NCBI RefSeq assembly: GCF_029887935.1
Contig: NZ_JARXRO010000009.1
Coordinates: 15,484 to 79,483 of the forward strand
Reading direction: 5' to 3'
Source: Luteimonas kalidii
GTDB lineage: Bacteria; Pseudomonadota; Gammaproteobacteria; Xanthomonadales; Xanthomonadaceae
Length of the DNA stretch: 64,000 nt
Shown here: in pieces, positions 28,595-37,380 of the stretch
How the letters are laid out: each line of letters opens with the position of its first letter
Numbering within the stretch: position 1 is the first letter of the stretch
Translations under genes and position numbers: made by a program
Notes under the pieces: generated by a model
What the model was told of the DNA's origin: nothing
The model's database searches: none
What the model saw: the letters and a program-made list of their open reading frames with translations, nothing else

Positions 28595-29662
28595 TCAGAT
28601 CTTCAGGTGCCAGCCCCGACGATCCATCGCGCGCACGATGCCCCACCACAGCGCCACGAACGCCAGCGCGAACAGCAGCGACGGAAGTTCGGGACCGACG
28701 TGCGGCGCCAGCCACGCGAAGCCGAACCGGTACAGCGCGCCCCACACGCCGACCGCCACCAGCACGTACACCATCAGCGCCGAGCCGGCGTAGGCGGCGA
28801 TCGCGTTGACGCCGAACGCACGCCCGACGGCCGGCCAGCCGCGCCGGTCGACCAGGACGTGGATCGCCGCAAGGGCCAGCGCCGCCCAGCCGCCGGTCCA
28901 CAGCACGTACGAGGACGTCCACAGCGCCTTGTTCACCGGCAACGCCAGCGACCACAGCGCACCGAGCGCCAGCATCGCCACGCCCGCAGCGAACAGGCGC
29001 TGCAGCCGGCCGCGCCGCAGCCAGTCTCCAGCGCGCACGCCGAGCAGCACGGTCGCGATCGCGGGCAGGGTGGACAGCAGCCCTTCGGGATCGTGTCCCC
29101 GGCCGGTCGCGGGCTCGTACACGTACAGCAGCGGCGCGAACAATGCGGTATCGACGCGATCGGAGAGGTTGTCGAAGCGCGCGTAGCCCCACGACGCCAG
29201 CAGCCCCCAGTAGCCGAGCAGGATCGCCAGCACGACCGCCCACTGCACCCGCGGCGAGGTGCGCATCGCCAGCGGCGCGGCGACCAGGACGCACAGTCCG
29301 ATCCGCTGCAGGACGCCCCATGGACGGTAGTGCGCGGCGTCCAGCGCCCACCACGCCACCAGGTGCAGCAGCAGGCCCAGCGCGACGATGCGCAGGCCGC
29401 GCAGGATCACGCCGCGCTGCAGCGCGTGCAGGTCGCCACTCCGCTCCATCAACGCCACGGGCCCGAGCGCGATCGACACCCCGACCACGAACAGGAAGAA
29501 CGGAAACACCAGGTCGGTCGGCGTGCAGCCGTGCCAGTCCGCGTGCAGCAGCGGCGCGTAGACGTGGCCCCAGTCGCCCGGCGTGTTGACCAGCAGCATC
29601 GCCGCCACGGTGAGCCCGCGCAGGGCATCGACCGAGGCGAAGCGGCGTACCGGCGCGCTCAA
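28595..29662 (-). CDS. nagX: NagX-like heparan-alpha-glucosaminide acetyltransferase family protein
   Basis: The 355-residue membrane protein has about ten helices and the N-terminal block RFASVDALRGLTVAAMLLVNTPG, characteristic of NagX/HGSNAT-like proteins. NagX is linked to chitin and GlcNAc use in several proteobacteria and is thought to act on imported amino sugars at the inner membrane. No ATG precedes the conserved block; the TTG at 29662 overlaps the nagA stop (TTGA) and gives a fitting N-terminus. It is the last gene of the nagR-nagB-nagA-nagX operon. Confidence 0.9.
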   Translation of the reverse strand: MSAPVRRFASVDALRGLTVAAMLLVNTPGDWGHVYAPLLHADWHGCTPTDLVFPFFLFVVGVSIALGPVALMERSGDLHALQRGVILRGLRIVALGLLLHLVAWWALDAAHYRPWGVLQRIGLCVLVAAPLAMRTSPRVQWAVVLAILLGYWGLLASWGYARFDNLSDRVDTALFAPLLYVYEPATGRGHDPEGLLSTLPAIATVLLGVRAGDWLRRGRLQRLFAAGVAMLALGALWSLALPVNKALWTSSYVLWTGGWAALALAAIHVLVDRRGWPAVGRAFGVNAIAAYAGSALMVYVLVAVGVWGALYRFGFAWLAPHVGPELPSLLFALAFVALWWGIVRAMDRRGWHLKI

Positions 29663-30819
29663 GCCGCGTGCCGCTCGTGTTCGCCGCCGATCCAGGTCGC
29701 GCGCACGCCCAGGGTGTCGTCGAGCAACACCAGGTCCGCCGCGTAGCCCGGGGCGATGCGGCCGACCCGGTCGCCGATGCCGAGGAACTCGGCCGGATAG
29801 CGCGACGCCATGCGCACCGCCTCTTCGACCGGCACCCCGAGCAGGCGCACCGCGTTGCGCACCGCCGAGGCCATGTCCAGCGCCGAACCGGCCAGGGCGC
29901 CGCTCGCGTTGCGCACCACGCCATCGACCGCGGTGATGGTCTCGCCGTAGAGCTCGAACGAGGGCGAGTCCGCGCCGACCATCGGCATCGCGTCGGTGAC
30001 CAGCAGCAGCTTGCCGCGCGGCTTGGCCGCCAGCGCCACGCGCAGGCTGGCCGGATGCGCGTGCACGCCGTCGACGATGATCCCGCACCAGCTGCCGGGA
30101 TCCTCGAGCGCGGCGCCGACCACGCCCGGCTCGCGGCCCTGCAGCGGCGACATCGCGTTGTACAGGTGGGTGAAGCCGCGGATCCCGGCCTCCAGCCCGG
30201 CGCGTGCTTCGCGCCAGCTGGCGGCCGTATGTCCAGCGGCCACGATCGCGCCGCGGGCCACCAGCGTGCGGATCGTCGCGGCCGGTACCTGTTCTGGCGC
30301 CAGGGTGATCAGGGTGACGCCGTTGCCCAGCGAGGTGGCGAGCGCGACCTCGTCGGCATCGGGGACGCGGAACACGCGCGCATCGTGGGTGCCGCGCCGC
30401 GACGGCGCCAGGTAGGGGCCTTCGAGGTGGATGCCGAGCACGCCAGGCACGCCCGCGTCGATCGCCTCGCGCACCGCGTCGATCGCCTCGCGCATCGTCC
30501 CGATCCGGTCGCTGATCAGCGTCGGCAGCATCCCGGTGGTGCCGAAGCGGCGGTGCGCGCGCGCGATCGCACGCACGCCCTCGACGGTCGGGGTGTTGTT
30601 GAGCAGCACGCCGCCGCCGCCGTTGACCTGCACGTCGATGAAACCCGGTGCCAGCAGGCCGCCTTCGAGGTCGACCGGAGTGGCCGCGGCCACCCGCGGA
30701 TCGTGGGCCGGCAGGATCGCCGCGATCCGGGTGTCGGCCAGCAGCACGGCGGCGCCACCGCGGATGCCGTCGTCGCCGACGATGCGGCCGTTGATCAGGG
30801 CGGTTTCGTTCGCAGGCAT
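29659..30819 (-). CDS. nagA: N-acetylglucosamine-6-phosphate deacetylase
   Basis: The 386-residue amidohydrolase removes acetate from GlcNAc-6-P. Metal and substrate motifs are clear: PGFIDVQVNGGGG, the Glu of HLEGPYL, GTHDARVF, AGHTAAS, HLYNAMSPLQGREPG and the catalytic Asp in VTDAMP. The ATG at 30819 follows the nagB-II stop closely, so the genes are co-transcribed. The acetate released may feed acs. Confidence 0.96.
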   Translation of the reverse strand: MPANETALINGRIVGDDGIRGGAAVLLADTRIAAILPAHDPRVAAATPVDLEGGLLAPGFIDVQVNGGGGVLLNNTPTVEGVRAIARAHRRFGTTGMLPTLISDRIGTMREAIDAVREAIDAGVPGVLGIHLEGPYLAPSRRGTHDARVFRVPDADEVALATSLGNGVTLITLAPEQVPAATIRTLVARGAIVAAGHTAASWREARAGLEAGIRGFTHLYNAMSPLQGREPGVVGAALEDPGSWCGIIVDGVHAHPASLRVALAAKPRGKLLLVTDAMPMVGADSPSFELYGETITAVDGVVRNASGALAGSALDMASAVRNAVRLLGVPVEEAVRMASRYPAEFLGIGDRVGRIAPGYAADLVLLDDTLGVRATWIGGEHERHAA

Positions 30820-30821
30820 CG

Positions 30822-31880
30822 CTAGAGCGTCTCGGTGACCTTGTTCAGATGCGGCGGCGTGTCCGGGTCCAGCCCGCGCGCGAGCGAGAGCGCGTTCGCC
30901 ATCCGGTAGAAGCTCTGCACCAGCAGCAGCGGCGCGCAGGCCGGATGCGGCGCAACGGCGACCGGCAGGTCGGCACCGGGTTCGCGCGAGGCCAGCCAGA
31001 CCTGTGCGCCGCGTGCCCGGAACTCGCCGGCCAGCGCCAGCGTGCCGGCCTCGGTCTGGTCGGGCTGGGCCAGGATCAGCACCGGGAAGCCCGGCCCCAC
31101 CAGCGCCATCGGCCCGTGCTTCACTTCGGCCGAGCTGTAGGCCTCGGCGTGCAGGCCGCAGGTTTCCTTGAGCTTGAGGGCGGCCTCCTGAGCCGCGCCC
31201 AGGCCAAGGCCCCGGCCCAGCACGAACAGGTTGCGCGCCGGCACCAGGCCCTCCCCGGCAGCCGACCAGTCGCAGTCCCAGGCGCGCCGCAGCGCGTCGG
31301 GCAGCTTGTCGAGGGCATCGAGCAGGGCGAAGTCGTCGCTCCACAGCGCCGCCAGCTGCAGCAGCGCCGACAGCGATGCCAGATAACTCTTGGTCGCCGC
31401 CACGCTGCGCTCCGGTCCGGCATGCAGCGGCACGACCACGTCGGCCAGGTCGGCGAGCGGCGAGTCGGCCACGTTGACCAGCGCGACCACGCGCGCGCCG
31501 GCTTCGCGCGCGGCTTCGGCGTTGCGCAGCAGGTCCGGGCTCCTGCCCGACTGGGAAACGGCGATGAACAGCGCATCGCGCAACTGCTGGGGTACGCCGT
31601 ACACCGAGCCGATCGACGGCGAGACCGATGCGGTGACCACGCCCAGCCGGGTCTCGAACAGCGCCTTGGCGTAGGTGGCGGCGTGGTCGGAACTGCCTCG
31701 CGCGCAGGTGGCGATGAAGGACGGCGGACGTCGTCGCAGGTCGGCCGCGAGCGCGGCCAGCACGTCGCGGTTGGCGACGAACTGGGCGCCGACCACCGAC
31801 GGCGCTTCGGCCGCCTCCTGGAACATGCGGGTGGTGGCGGCGCGCGCGTGCAGCGCCTCGGGATCGATCACTGCGTTCAT
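30822..31880 (-). CDS. Glucosamine-6-phosphate deaminase, SIS type (NagB-II)
   Basis: The 352-residue protein has two SIS sugar-phosphate isomerase domains (about 40-170 and 200-340), with ARGSSDHAATYAKALFE and VSQSGRSPDLL in the first and GRGLGLGAAQEAALKLKETCGLHAEAYSSAEVKHGP in the second. It resembles the isomerase half of GlmS without the glutaminase domain, which is the NagB-II form found in Shewanella- and Xanthomonas-type GlcNAc pathways. It converts GlcN-6-P to fructose-6-P and ammonia. Its ATG overlaps the end of nagR (ATGA), so translation is coupled. Confidence 0.93.
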   Translation of the reverse strand: MNAVIDPEALHARAATTRMFQEAAEAPSVVGAQFVANRDVLAALAADLRRRPPSFIATCARGSSDHAATYAKALFETRLGVVTASVSPSIGSVYGVPQQLRDALFIAVSQSGRSPDLLRNAEAAREAGARVVALVNVADSPLADLADVVVPLHAGPERSVAATKSYLASLSALLQLAALWSDDFALLDALDKLPDALRRAWDCDWSAAGEGLVPARNLFVLGRGLGLGAAQEAALKLKETCGLHAEAYSSAEVKHGPMALVGPGFPVLILAQPDQTEAGTLALAGEFRARGAQVWLASREPGADLPVAVAPHPACAPLLLVQSFYRMANALSLARGLDPDTPPHLNKVTETL

Positions 31881-32947
31881 GCCTCGCTCGCATTGGGTGG
31901 CACGCGCGGCCGCACCGGCGCAGTGGAGCCGCGCACCACCAGCTGCGGCACGAAGCCCTGGTTGTGCACGGCGGCGGCATCCTGTCGCAGGCCGGCGATG
32001 AGCATGCGCGCGGCGTGGCGGGCGATGTCCTCGGTGGCCTGCTTGGCGGTGGTCAGCGCCGGCCACGACTGGCGCGAGAACGGACTGTCCTCGAACCCCG
32101 CGATCGACAGATCGAAAGGCACGTTCATGCCGGCGGACTTGGCCGCGGCCAGCACGCCGGCGGCGATCTCGTCGTTGGAGCCGAAGATCGCGGTCGGCGG
32201 GTCGCGCAGCGCCAGCAGCCGGCGCGCGCCGCGGAACCCGTCGTCGAAGGTGTAGTCGCCGGGCACCACCAGGTGCTTGTCCAGGGTGATGCCGTAGTCC
32301 TTCAGCGCCTGCTCGTAGCCGAGGTAGCGCTCGGAGCTGGACCGGTGCTCCTGTCCGCCCCAGAGGAAGCCGATGCGCTGGTGGCCCAGCTGGACCAGGT
32401 GTTCGGTGATCTCGTAGGCCGCGTCGCGGTCGTCCACGTACACGCAGGGATGGCCATCGGTCGGATCCTCGGCCGCGGCGATGATGCGGGTGGCGCGCAC
32501 GCCGGCCTTTTCCAGCGCCTCGATCAGCTCCGGCCGCTCGGAGATCGGCGCCGTCAGCACCAGACCGGCGAGCCGGGACCGGTTCACCAGCTCCACCAGC
32601 TCGTCCGCCAGAAGCGGCGAGGTGGCGTCGCACGGATGGATCTGCAAGCCGAAGCCGGTCTCGCGGCAAGCGGACAGCACGCCGTTCTGCAGGCCGATGA
32701 TGTGGTACGGATTGGGGTTGTCGTACACCAGGCCGATCACGTAGGCACTGGCGCTGCGCAGGTTGCGCGCGGACGGATCGGGCTCGTAGTCCAGGTCGGC
32801 GATGGTCTGCAGCACGCGCGCGCGCGTGGCCGGCAACACCGACGGTTCGTTGTTGATCACGCGCGACACCGTCTTCAGCGACACCCCGGCGCGTTCGGCC
32901 ACGGTGCGGATCGTCGGCTTGCGCGGGTTGGCCGATTGGTCGCTCAT
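31877..32947 (-). CDS. nagR: LacI-family regulator of GlcNAc utilisation (NagR-like)
   Basis: The 356-residue repressor has an N-terminal LacI helix-turn-helix (TIRTVAERAGVSLKTVSRVINNEPSV) and a periplasmic-binding-type effector domain (about 65-335). The ATG at 32947 has AGGAG at good spacing, so an in-frame ATG 15 bases upstream is not needed. It heads the nagB-nagA-nagX operon. Two palindromes of the TGACA..CG..TGTCA type in the 351-base divergent region are its likely operators; one lies close to its own start, suggesting autoregulation. Confidence 0.93.
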   Translation of the reverse strand: MSDQSANPRKPTIRTVAERAGVSLKTVSRVINNEPSVLPATRARVLQTIADLDYEPDPSARNLRSASAYVIGLVYDNPNPYHIIGLQNGVLSACRETGFGLQIHPCDATSPLLADELVELVNRSRLAGLVLTAPISERPELIEALEKAGVRATRIIAAAEDPTDGHPCVYVDDRDAAYEITEHLVQLGHQRIGFLWGGQEHRSSSERYLGYEQALKDYGITLDKHLVVPGDYTFDDGFRGARRLLALRDPPTAIFGSNDEIAAGVLAAAKSAGMNVPFDLSIAGFEDSPFSRQSWPALTTAKQATEDIARHAARMLIAGLRQDAAAVHNQGFVPQLVVRGSTAPVRPRVPPNASEA

Positions 32948-32986
32948 CTGCGCTCCTGCCACCGCATGTCCTGCCCCCGGACAGGG

Positions 32987-33002
32987 TGACTAACGTTGTC
33001 AT
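32987..33002 (-). promoter_or_regulatory. NagR-like operator 1, with one inserted base
   Basis: On the minus strand it reads ATGACAACGTT-A-GTCA, which is the palindrome TGACAACGTTGTCA with one extra A. It lies 40 bases upstream of the nagR ATG. Confidence 0.55.
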
Positions 33003-33223
33003 ACTTCGCGCGCCGATGCCAGTTGCCTCGGCGGGCCGGGTCGGGGGATGCGGCACGGGCACGGTGTTGTCCTGCAACATCGACGGTCCGGACATGGACA
33101 GGACACCTGGCCGAAACCCCGCTCATTCGCAGCATCTGAGGTTGTGGCCGACCGTGATTGGCGGGATTGTCCTGCAGGTGTGAAGAATTGGTGACGATCT
33201 GGAATCCATCGACGGTGCGCGCT

Positions 33224-33237
33224 TGACATCGTTGTCA
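33224..33237. promoter_or_regulatory. NagR-like operator 2 overlapping a -35 box
   Basis: TGACATCGTTGTCA has perfect TGACA/TGTCA arms. A TTGACA (33223-33228) overlaps its left arm, so a bound repressor would block the promoter of the kinase gene starting at 33299. Confidence 0.65.
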
Positions 33238-33298
33238 CGAGCTGTCGACACTGGACCGAGATCGCTGCCGCACGTGGGCAGCCCCTGCAGGAGCCCAC

Positions 33299-34345
33299 TT
33301 GGCCGCCATGACCCGCCCCCTGCCCGTCGCCGGACCCCGCCCGATCGCTGCGCCGTTCCTGGCCGCGGACGTCGGCGGCACCCATGTCCGCGTCGGCCTG
33401 GTGACCGCCAGCCCCGAGGCGCCGGCGCACTACCGCAAGTTCGCCTGCGCCGACTTCCCGGGCCTGGCCGCCATCCTCGAGGCCTTCCTCGGCGAGCTCG
33501 CGGCGCCGGTCCCGGTCCGCCGCGGCGTGATCGCCTGCGCCGGGCATCCGCTCGAAGACGGCTCGCTGCTGTCGGTCAACCTGCCCTGGCCGGTGGTCCC
33601 CGCCCAGATCCGGGCCCAGCTCGGCTTCGACGACCTGCGGCTGGTGAACGATTTCGAGGCGGTCGCGCATGCGGTCGCGTCTGCCGACGCGCACTCGCTG
33701 CTGCGCCTGTCCGGCCCCGAACGCGCCCCGCCCGGACCGACGCTCGTGGTGGGGCCGGGCACCGGCCTCGGCGCCGCGGTGCGCATCCCGGCGCGCGGCG
33801 GCGCGGTGGTGCTGGCCACCGAGGCCGGCCAGGCTTCGCTCACCGTGTCCACCGAAGCCGAGATGGCGGTGCTGCGCGAGTTCCTGCGCGAGCGCCGCCA
33901 CGTCTCGATCGAACACGCGCTGTCCGGCCCCGGCCTGGTGCGCCTGCACGACGCGCTGGCGCGCGTGCGCGGCACCCGCCCCACCCATTCCACGCCCGAC
34001 GCCATCACCGCCGCGGCGAAGACCGGCGCCGACGCGCTGGCGCGCGACACCCTGGAGCTGTTCTGCGGCCTGCTCGGCAGCGCGGTCGGCGACATGGCGC
34101 TGCTGTACGGCGCCCACGGCGGCGTCGCGCTGGCCGGCGGCATCCTGCCGCAGATCCGCGACTTCCTCGCACACAGCAGCTTCGTGCAGCGGTTCCTCGA
34201 CAAGGGACCGATGCGCGAGGCACTGCTCCGCATCCCCGTGACGCTGGTCGAGCACGGGCAACTGGGCGTGATCGGCGCCGCCGGTTGGTACCTCGACCAG
34301 GACCAGAACGACAACGAGCGAACGGATTCCCGCCTGCTGAGCTGA
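33299..34345 (+). CDS. Glucokinase-family kinase, probable GlcNAc or glucose kinase
   Basis: The 348-residue protein has the glucokinase ATP motif (LAADVGGTHVRVG), the substrate region LVNDFEAVAHAV, GPGTGLGAAV and the C-terminal ALAGGILPQI. It belongs to the Glk rather than ROK group. In the nag locus its likely task is to phosphorylate imported GlcNAc or GlcN; glucose is the alternative. AGGAG (33289-33293) is five bases from a TTG at 33299 but fourteen from the first ATG at 33308, so the TTG start is preferred. Operator 2 lies upstream. Confidence 0.88.
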   Translation: MAAMTRPLPVAGPRPIAAPFLAADVGGTHVRVGLVTASPEAPAHYRKFACADFPGLAAILEAFLGELAAPVPVRRGVIACAGHPLEDGSLLSVNLPWPVVPAQIRAQLGFDDLRLVNDFEAVAHAVASADAHSLLRLSGPERAPPGPTLVVGPGTGLGAAVRIPARGGAVVLATEAGQASLTVSTEAEMAVLREFLRERRHVSIEHALSGPGLVRLHDALARVRGTRPTHSTPDAITAAAKTGADALARDTLELFCGLLGSAVGDMALLYGAHGGVALAGGILPQIRDFLAHSSFVQRFLDKGPMREALLRIPVTLVEHGQLGVIGAAGWYLDQDQNDNERTDSRLLS

Positions 34346-34459
34346 CCCACCCGCCACGCCCCGCGCCGGCCCCTGGCGGCGAGGAGATGGCACTGCCCCG
34401 GCGCCGGCGCGTCTCTTGCCGGCGTCCACAGCCACACATTCGCAATGGAGAGAACCGTC

Positions 34460-37273
34460 ATGAAGCACCGTACATCCATGCTGTCGGCCGCCATCGCCGC
34501 GTGCCTCGGGGTCGCCGCGCAGGCGAGCGCGCAGGACGCGGCCACGCAGGGGACCGACGCAGCCGAGAGTCCCAGCGAACTCGACCGCGTGGTCGTCACC
34601 GGCATCCGCGCCAGCCTGCAGCAGGCGCTGGACACCAAGCGCAACTCCGACGCGATCGTCGACGTGATCACGGCCGAGGACGTGGGCAAGTTCCCTTCGA
34701 CCAATATCGCCGAGGCCATGACCATGATCCCCGGCGTCACCATCGACCGGCTGTTCGGCCAGGGCGAGCGCGTCAGCATCCTCGGCACGGATCCTGCCCT
34801 GAATCGCACGCTGCTCAACGGGCAGACGGTGGCGTCCGCCGACTGGTTCATCCTCGACCACCCCAGCCGCACGTTCAACTACTCGCTGCTCGCGCCTCAG
34901 ATCGTCGGCAAGGTGACGGTCTACAAGTCGCCCGAGGCGCACATCGACGAGGGTTCGATCGGCGGCACCGTGGTCGTGGAGACGCGCAAGCCGCTCGACC
35001 TCGAGGAGAGCATGGTGGTGGGCGGCCAGCTCGGCTACCTGTACAACGATCGCGACGAGGACGGCCAACCGCAGGGTTCGCTCATGTTCGGCTGGAAGAA
35101 CGAGGCGGAGAACTTCGGCCTGATCCTGTCCGCCCAGCGCCTGGACGAAACCATCCGCCGTGACGGCATCGAGGCCTACGGCAGCGTCTCGGCGCGCGAC
35201 TACCGCGATGGACAGGGCGGCGGAGGCTCGGTGAACAACCTGCCCCCGGACTGGTCGCAGCCCCCCAATGGAGACGGCAGCCAGCCCACGTTGCCGGCCT
35301 CGTGCGTCGGCGCATGTGCGGACACGCTCGAAGCCAACCTCGACGCACGGGGGCCGAACTCGCTCAGCGCCTCGTTCTTCGAGCAGCAGCGTGAGCGCAA
35401 CAGCTATTCGATGGCACTGCAGTTCAAGCCGGTCGACGAGCTCGACATCGAGTTCAATGCACTGAAGATCGATGCCAGCTACGACAACATCAACCAGTCC
35501 ATGTTCGCATTCATGGGCAATGCCTGGAACAGCCTGATGCGGCTGACCGACGTCACCGTCGAGGACGGCATCATCACCCGCGGCACCTTCCGCAACGCGC
35601 TGTCGGTGTTCGACGTGCAGAACCGAAAGTCGACCGTGGAAACCGAGTCCTACGACCTCAAGGCGAAGTGGAGCGGCGAGCGCTGGTTCGCCTCCGCGCA
35701 CGTCGGCACCACCGAGGCCACGGGTGGCACCGACCAGCAGGTGTTCGGCGAGTTCCTCAACTGGGCCAACTACTCCTATGACATCAGCCGCGCGCCATCC
35801 CAGCCCGGCATGCTGACGTACCACGGCACCAACCCGTTCACCGATCCGTCGGCATTCCGCATGGACGGCGGATGGGGCGCCGATCCGACCCAGCCGCCAC
35901 CTTCGTGGAACCCCGGCTGGGGTGGCAACATCGTGTTCAAGCCGACCTGGGACGAGGAAACGTATGGTCAGCTCGATTTCGGCCTGAACCTCGACTCGCC
36001 GGTGTACATGCTGCGTTTCGGCGTCAAGCGTCGCGAGCACGAAACCGAACAGCAGATGGGCGGTGTTTCGCTTGCGTCCGTGGCAGGCTACGGCGATGCC
36101 ACGGCCGACATGTTCAATCCGCAATCCGTGCCCGGCAACTACCTCACGGGCTTCGACGGCTATGGAGACCTGGGCGACCGCTTCTACATCGATGGCTGGG
36201 CCCTGGCCGACTACATCCTCGGCGGCGACTGGCTGGCCCCGTGGCAGACCATGCCCGAGCCGAGCACGTTCAACGATCCCTCGTTCGCAGCCAACACATG
36301 GCGCATCGTCGAGGACATCAACGCTGCCTACGTGCAGGCGGATTTCAGCTGGAACGGGCTGCGCGGCAACGTCGGACTGCGCTACGTCCAGACCGAGACC
36401 GAAAGCCACAGCTGGCAGTGCGTGCGCACCGACGCGCCGCCGCCGTGCCCGGCCGACGGCTACGCGCCGGCGGTGGTCGGAAAGACCTACAACAACGTGC
36501 TGCCCAACGTGAACCTCGCCTACGATCTGGCCAACGACGTGGTGCTGCGCTTCTCCGGGGCCAAGGTGATCGCACGCCCGAACTACAGCGACATGTCGAG
36601 CTACCTGTGGCTGGGCGACCAGACCCTGACCGGCGGCGGCGGCAACCCCGACCTGGATCCCTACGAATCCACGAACTTCGACGTGTCCGCGGAGTGGTAC
36701 TTCAGCGAGGACGCGATCCTGGCCGGGTCCGTGTTCTACAAGGACGTGGACAACTACATCCTGACCACGACTTCGCCCGAGGAGCACTTCAACCAGTCCC
36801 GGAACGAAGTGACCACCTACCAGGTCGCGCGCCCCGACAATGCCGGCACGGCCAAGATCCAGGGCGCGGCCCTGGCCTGGCAACAGCAGATCGGCGGCGG
36901 CTTCGGCATGGTCGCGAACTACACCTATGCCGATGCGGAGTCGAGCTCGGGGGATCCGATGCCCTACAACTCGAAGAACCAGCTCAACATCAGCCCCTAC
37001 TTCGAGAACGAGCGGTTCAGTGCCCGCCTGAGCGCGTCGTGGCGTTCGGAGTACTTCACCAACGTCGATCGCGGCGACAACCTCTGGGTGCGTCCGTACA
37101 CCTCGATGGATCTGTCGCTGGGCTATCGCTTCAACGACAACGTCAGCCTCAACTTCGACGCGATGAACCTGCTCGACGAGGCCTACCACAGCTATGCGGA
37201 CACCGAGCGGCTGACCCGCGGCGTGTACCGGTCCGGTCGCCGCTTCCTGACCACGCTGCGCATGCAGTTCTGA
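34460..37273 (+). CDS. TonB-dependent receptor of the chitin/GlcNAc locus
   Basis: The 937-residue outer-membrane receptor has a signal peptide (ending ASA-Q), a TonB-box-like start (ELDRVVVTGIRASLQQALDTKR), a plug domain (about 60-190) and a 22-strand barrel ending in an aromatic residue (TTLRMQF). The TGIRASLQ...KRNSDAIVDVI start is typical of the large xanthomonad and Caulobacter carbohydrate-receptor group. Placement between the GlcNAc kinase and a hexosaminidase suggests uptake of chito-oligosaccharides. GGAGA is eight bases before the ATG at 34460. A strong terminator follows. Confidence 0.94.
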   Translation: MKHRTSMLSAAIAACLGVAAQASAQDAATQGTDAAESPSELDRVVVTGIRASLQQALDTKRNSDAIVDVITAEDVGKFPSTNIAEAMTMIPGVTIDRLFGQGERVSILGTDPALNRTLLNGQTVASADWFILDHPSRTFNYSLLAPQIVGKVTVYKSPEAHIDEGSIGGTVVVETRKPLDLEESMVVGGQLGYLYNDRDEDGQPQGSLMFGWKNEAENFGLILSAQRLDETIRRDGIEAYGSVSARDYRDGQGGGGSVNNLPPDWSQPPNGDGSQPTLPASCVGACADTLEANLDARGPNSLSASFFEQQRERNSYSMALQFKPVDELDIEFNALKIDASYDNINQSMFAFMGNAWNSLMRLTDVTVEDGIITRGTFRNALSVFDVQNRKSTVETESYDLKAKWSGERWFASAHVGTTEATGGTDQQVFGEFLNWANYSYDISRAPSQPGMLTYHGTNPFTDPSAFRMDGGWGADPTQPPPSWNPGWGGNIVFKPTWDEETYGQLDFGLNLDSPVYMLRFGVKRREHETEQQMGGVSLASVAGYGDATADMFNPQSVPGNYLTGFDGYGDLGDRFYIDGWALADYILGGDWLAPWQTMPEPSTFNDPSFAANTWRIVEDINAAYVQADFSWNGLRGNVGLRYVQTETESHSWQCVRTDAPPPCPADGYAPAVVGKTYNNVLPNVNLAYDLANDVVLRFSGAKVIARPNYSDMSSYLWLGDQTLTGGGGNPDLDPYESTNFDVSAEWYFSEDAILAGSVFYKDVDNYILTTTSPEEHFNQSRNEVTTYQVARPDNAGTAKIQGAALAWQQQIGGGFGMVANYTYADAESSSGDPMPYNSKNQLNISPYFENERFSARLSASWRSEYFTNVDRGDNLWVRPYTSMDLSLGYRFNDNVSLNFDAMNLLDEAYHSYADTERLTRGVYRSGRRFLTTLRMQF

Positions 37274-37314
37274 GGCACCACGGCGTCCCCTCCCAGATCG
37301 ATGCCGTTGTCCAT

Positions 37315-37349
37315 GCGGGCCTGGATTCCTCCGGGCCCGCTTTTTTTTC
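37315..37349 (+). terminator. Rho-independent terminator after the TonB receptor
   Basis: A seven-base GC stem (GCGGGCC / GGCCCGC) is followed by eight Ts. Only 32 bases remain before the next ATG, so the hexosaminidase depends on a promoter here or on read-through. Confidence 0.9.
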
Positions 37350-37380
37350 GCTATCGTCCGACAGTGATCCAGGAGACGAG

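Larger units (their letters stand above)
32948..33298. other. Divergent control region of the nag locus
   Basis: This 351-base region separates the leftward nagR operon from the rightward kinase/TonB genes. It holds two NagR-like operators (listed separately) and two copies of TTGTCCTGCA exactly 100 bases apart (33067-33076 and 33167-33176). No gene is visible. Confidence 0.7.

Noticed and set aside
33067-33176. TTGTCCTGCA repeated exactly 100 bases apart as a regulatory pair
   Set aside because: Ten-base matches are weak evidence, the copies are not palindromic and no known factor fits.
34346-34459. A third NagR operator before the TonB receptor
   Set aside because: No TGACA/TGTCA pair is present in the gap; the receptor probably shares the kinase promoter.
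32999-37189. A 1396-codon open frame on the strand opposite the glucokinase and TonB receptor genes
   Set aside because: Its translation is His/Gln/Arg/Val-rich low complexity, typical of antisense frames in GC-rich DNA, and the genes on the plus strand are clear families.
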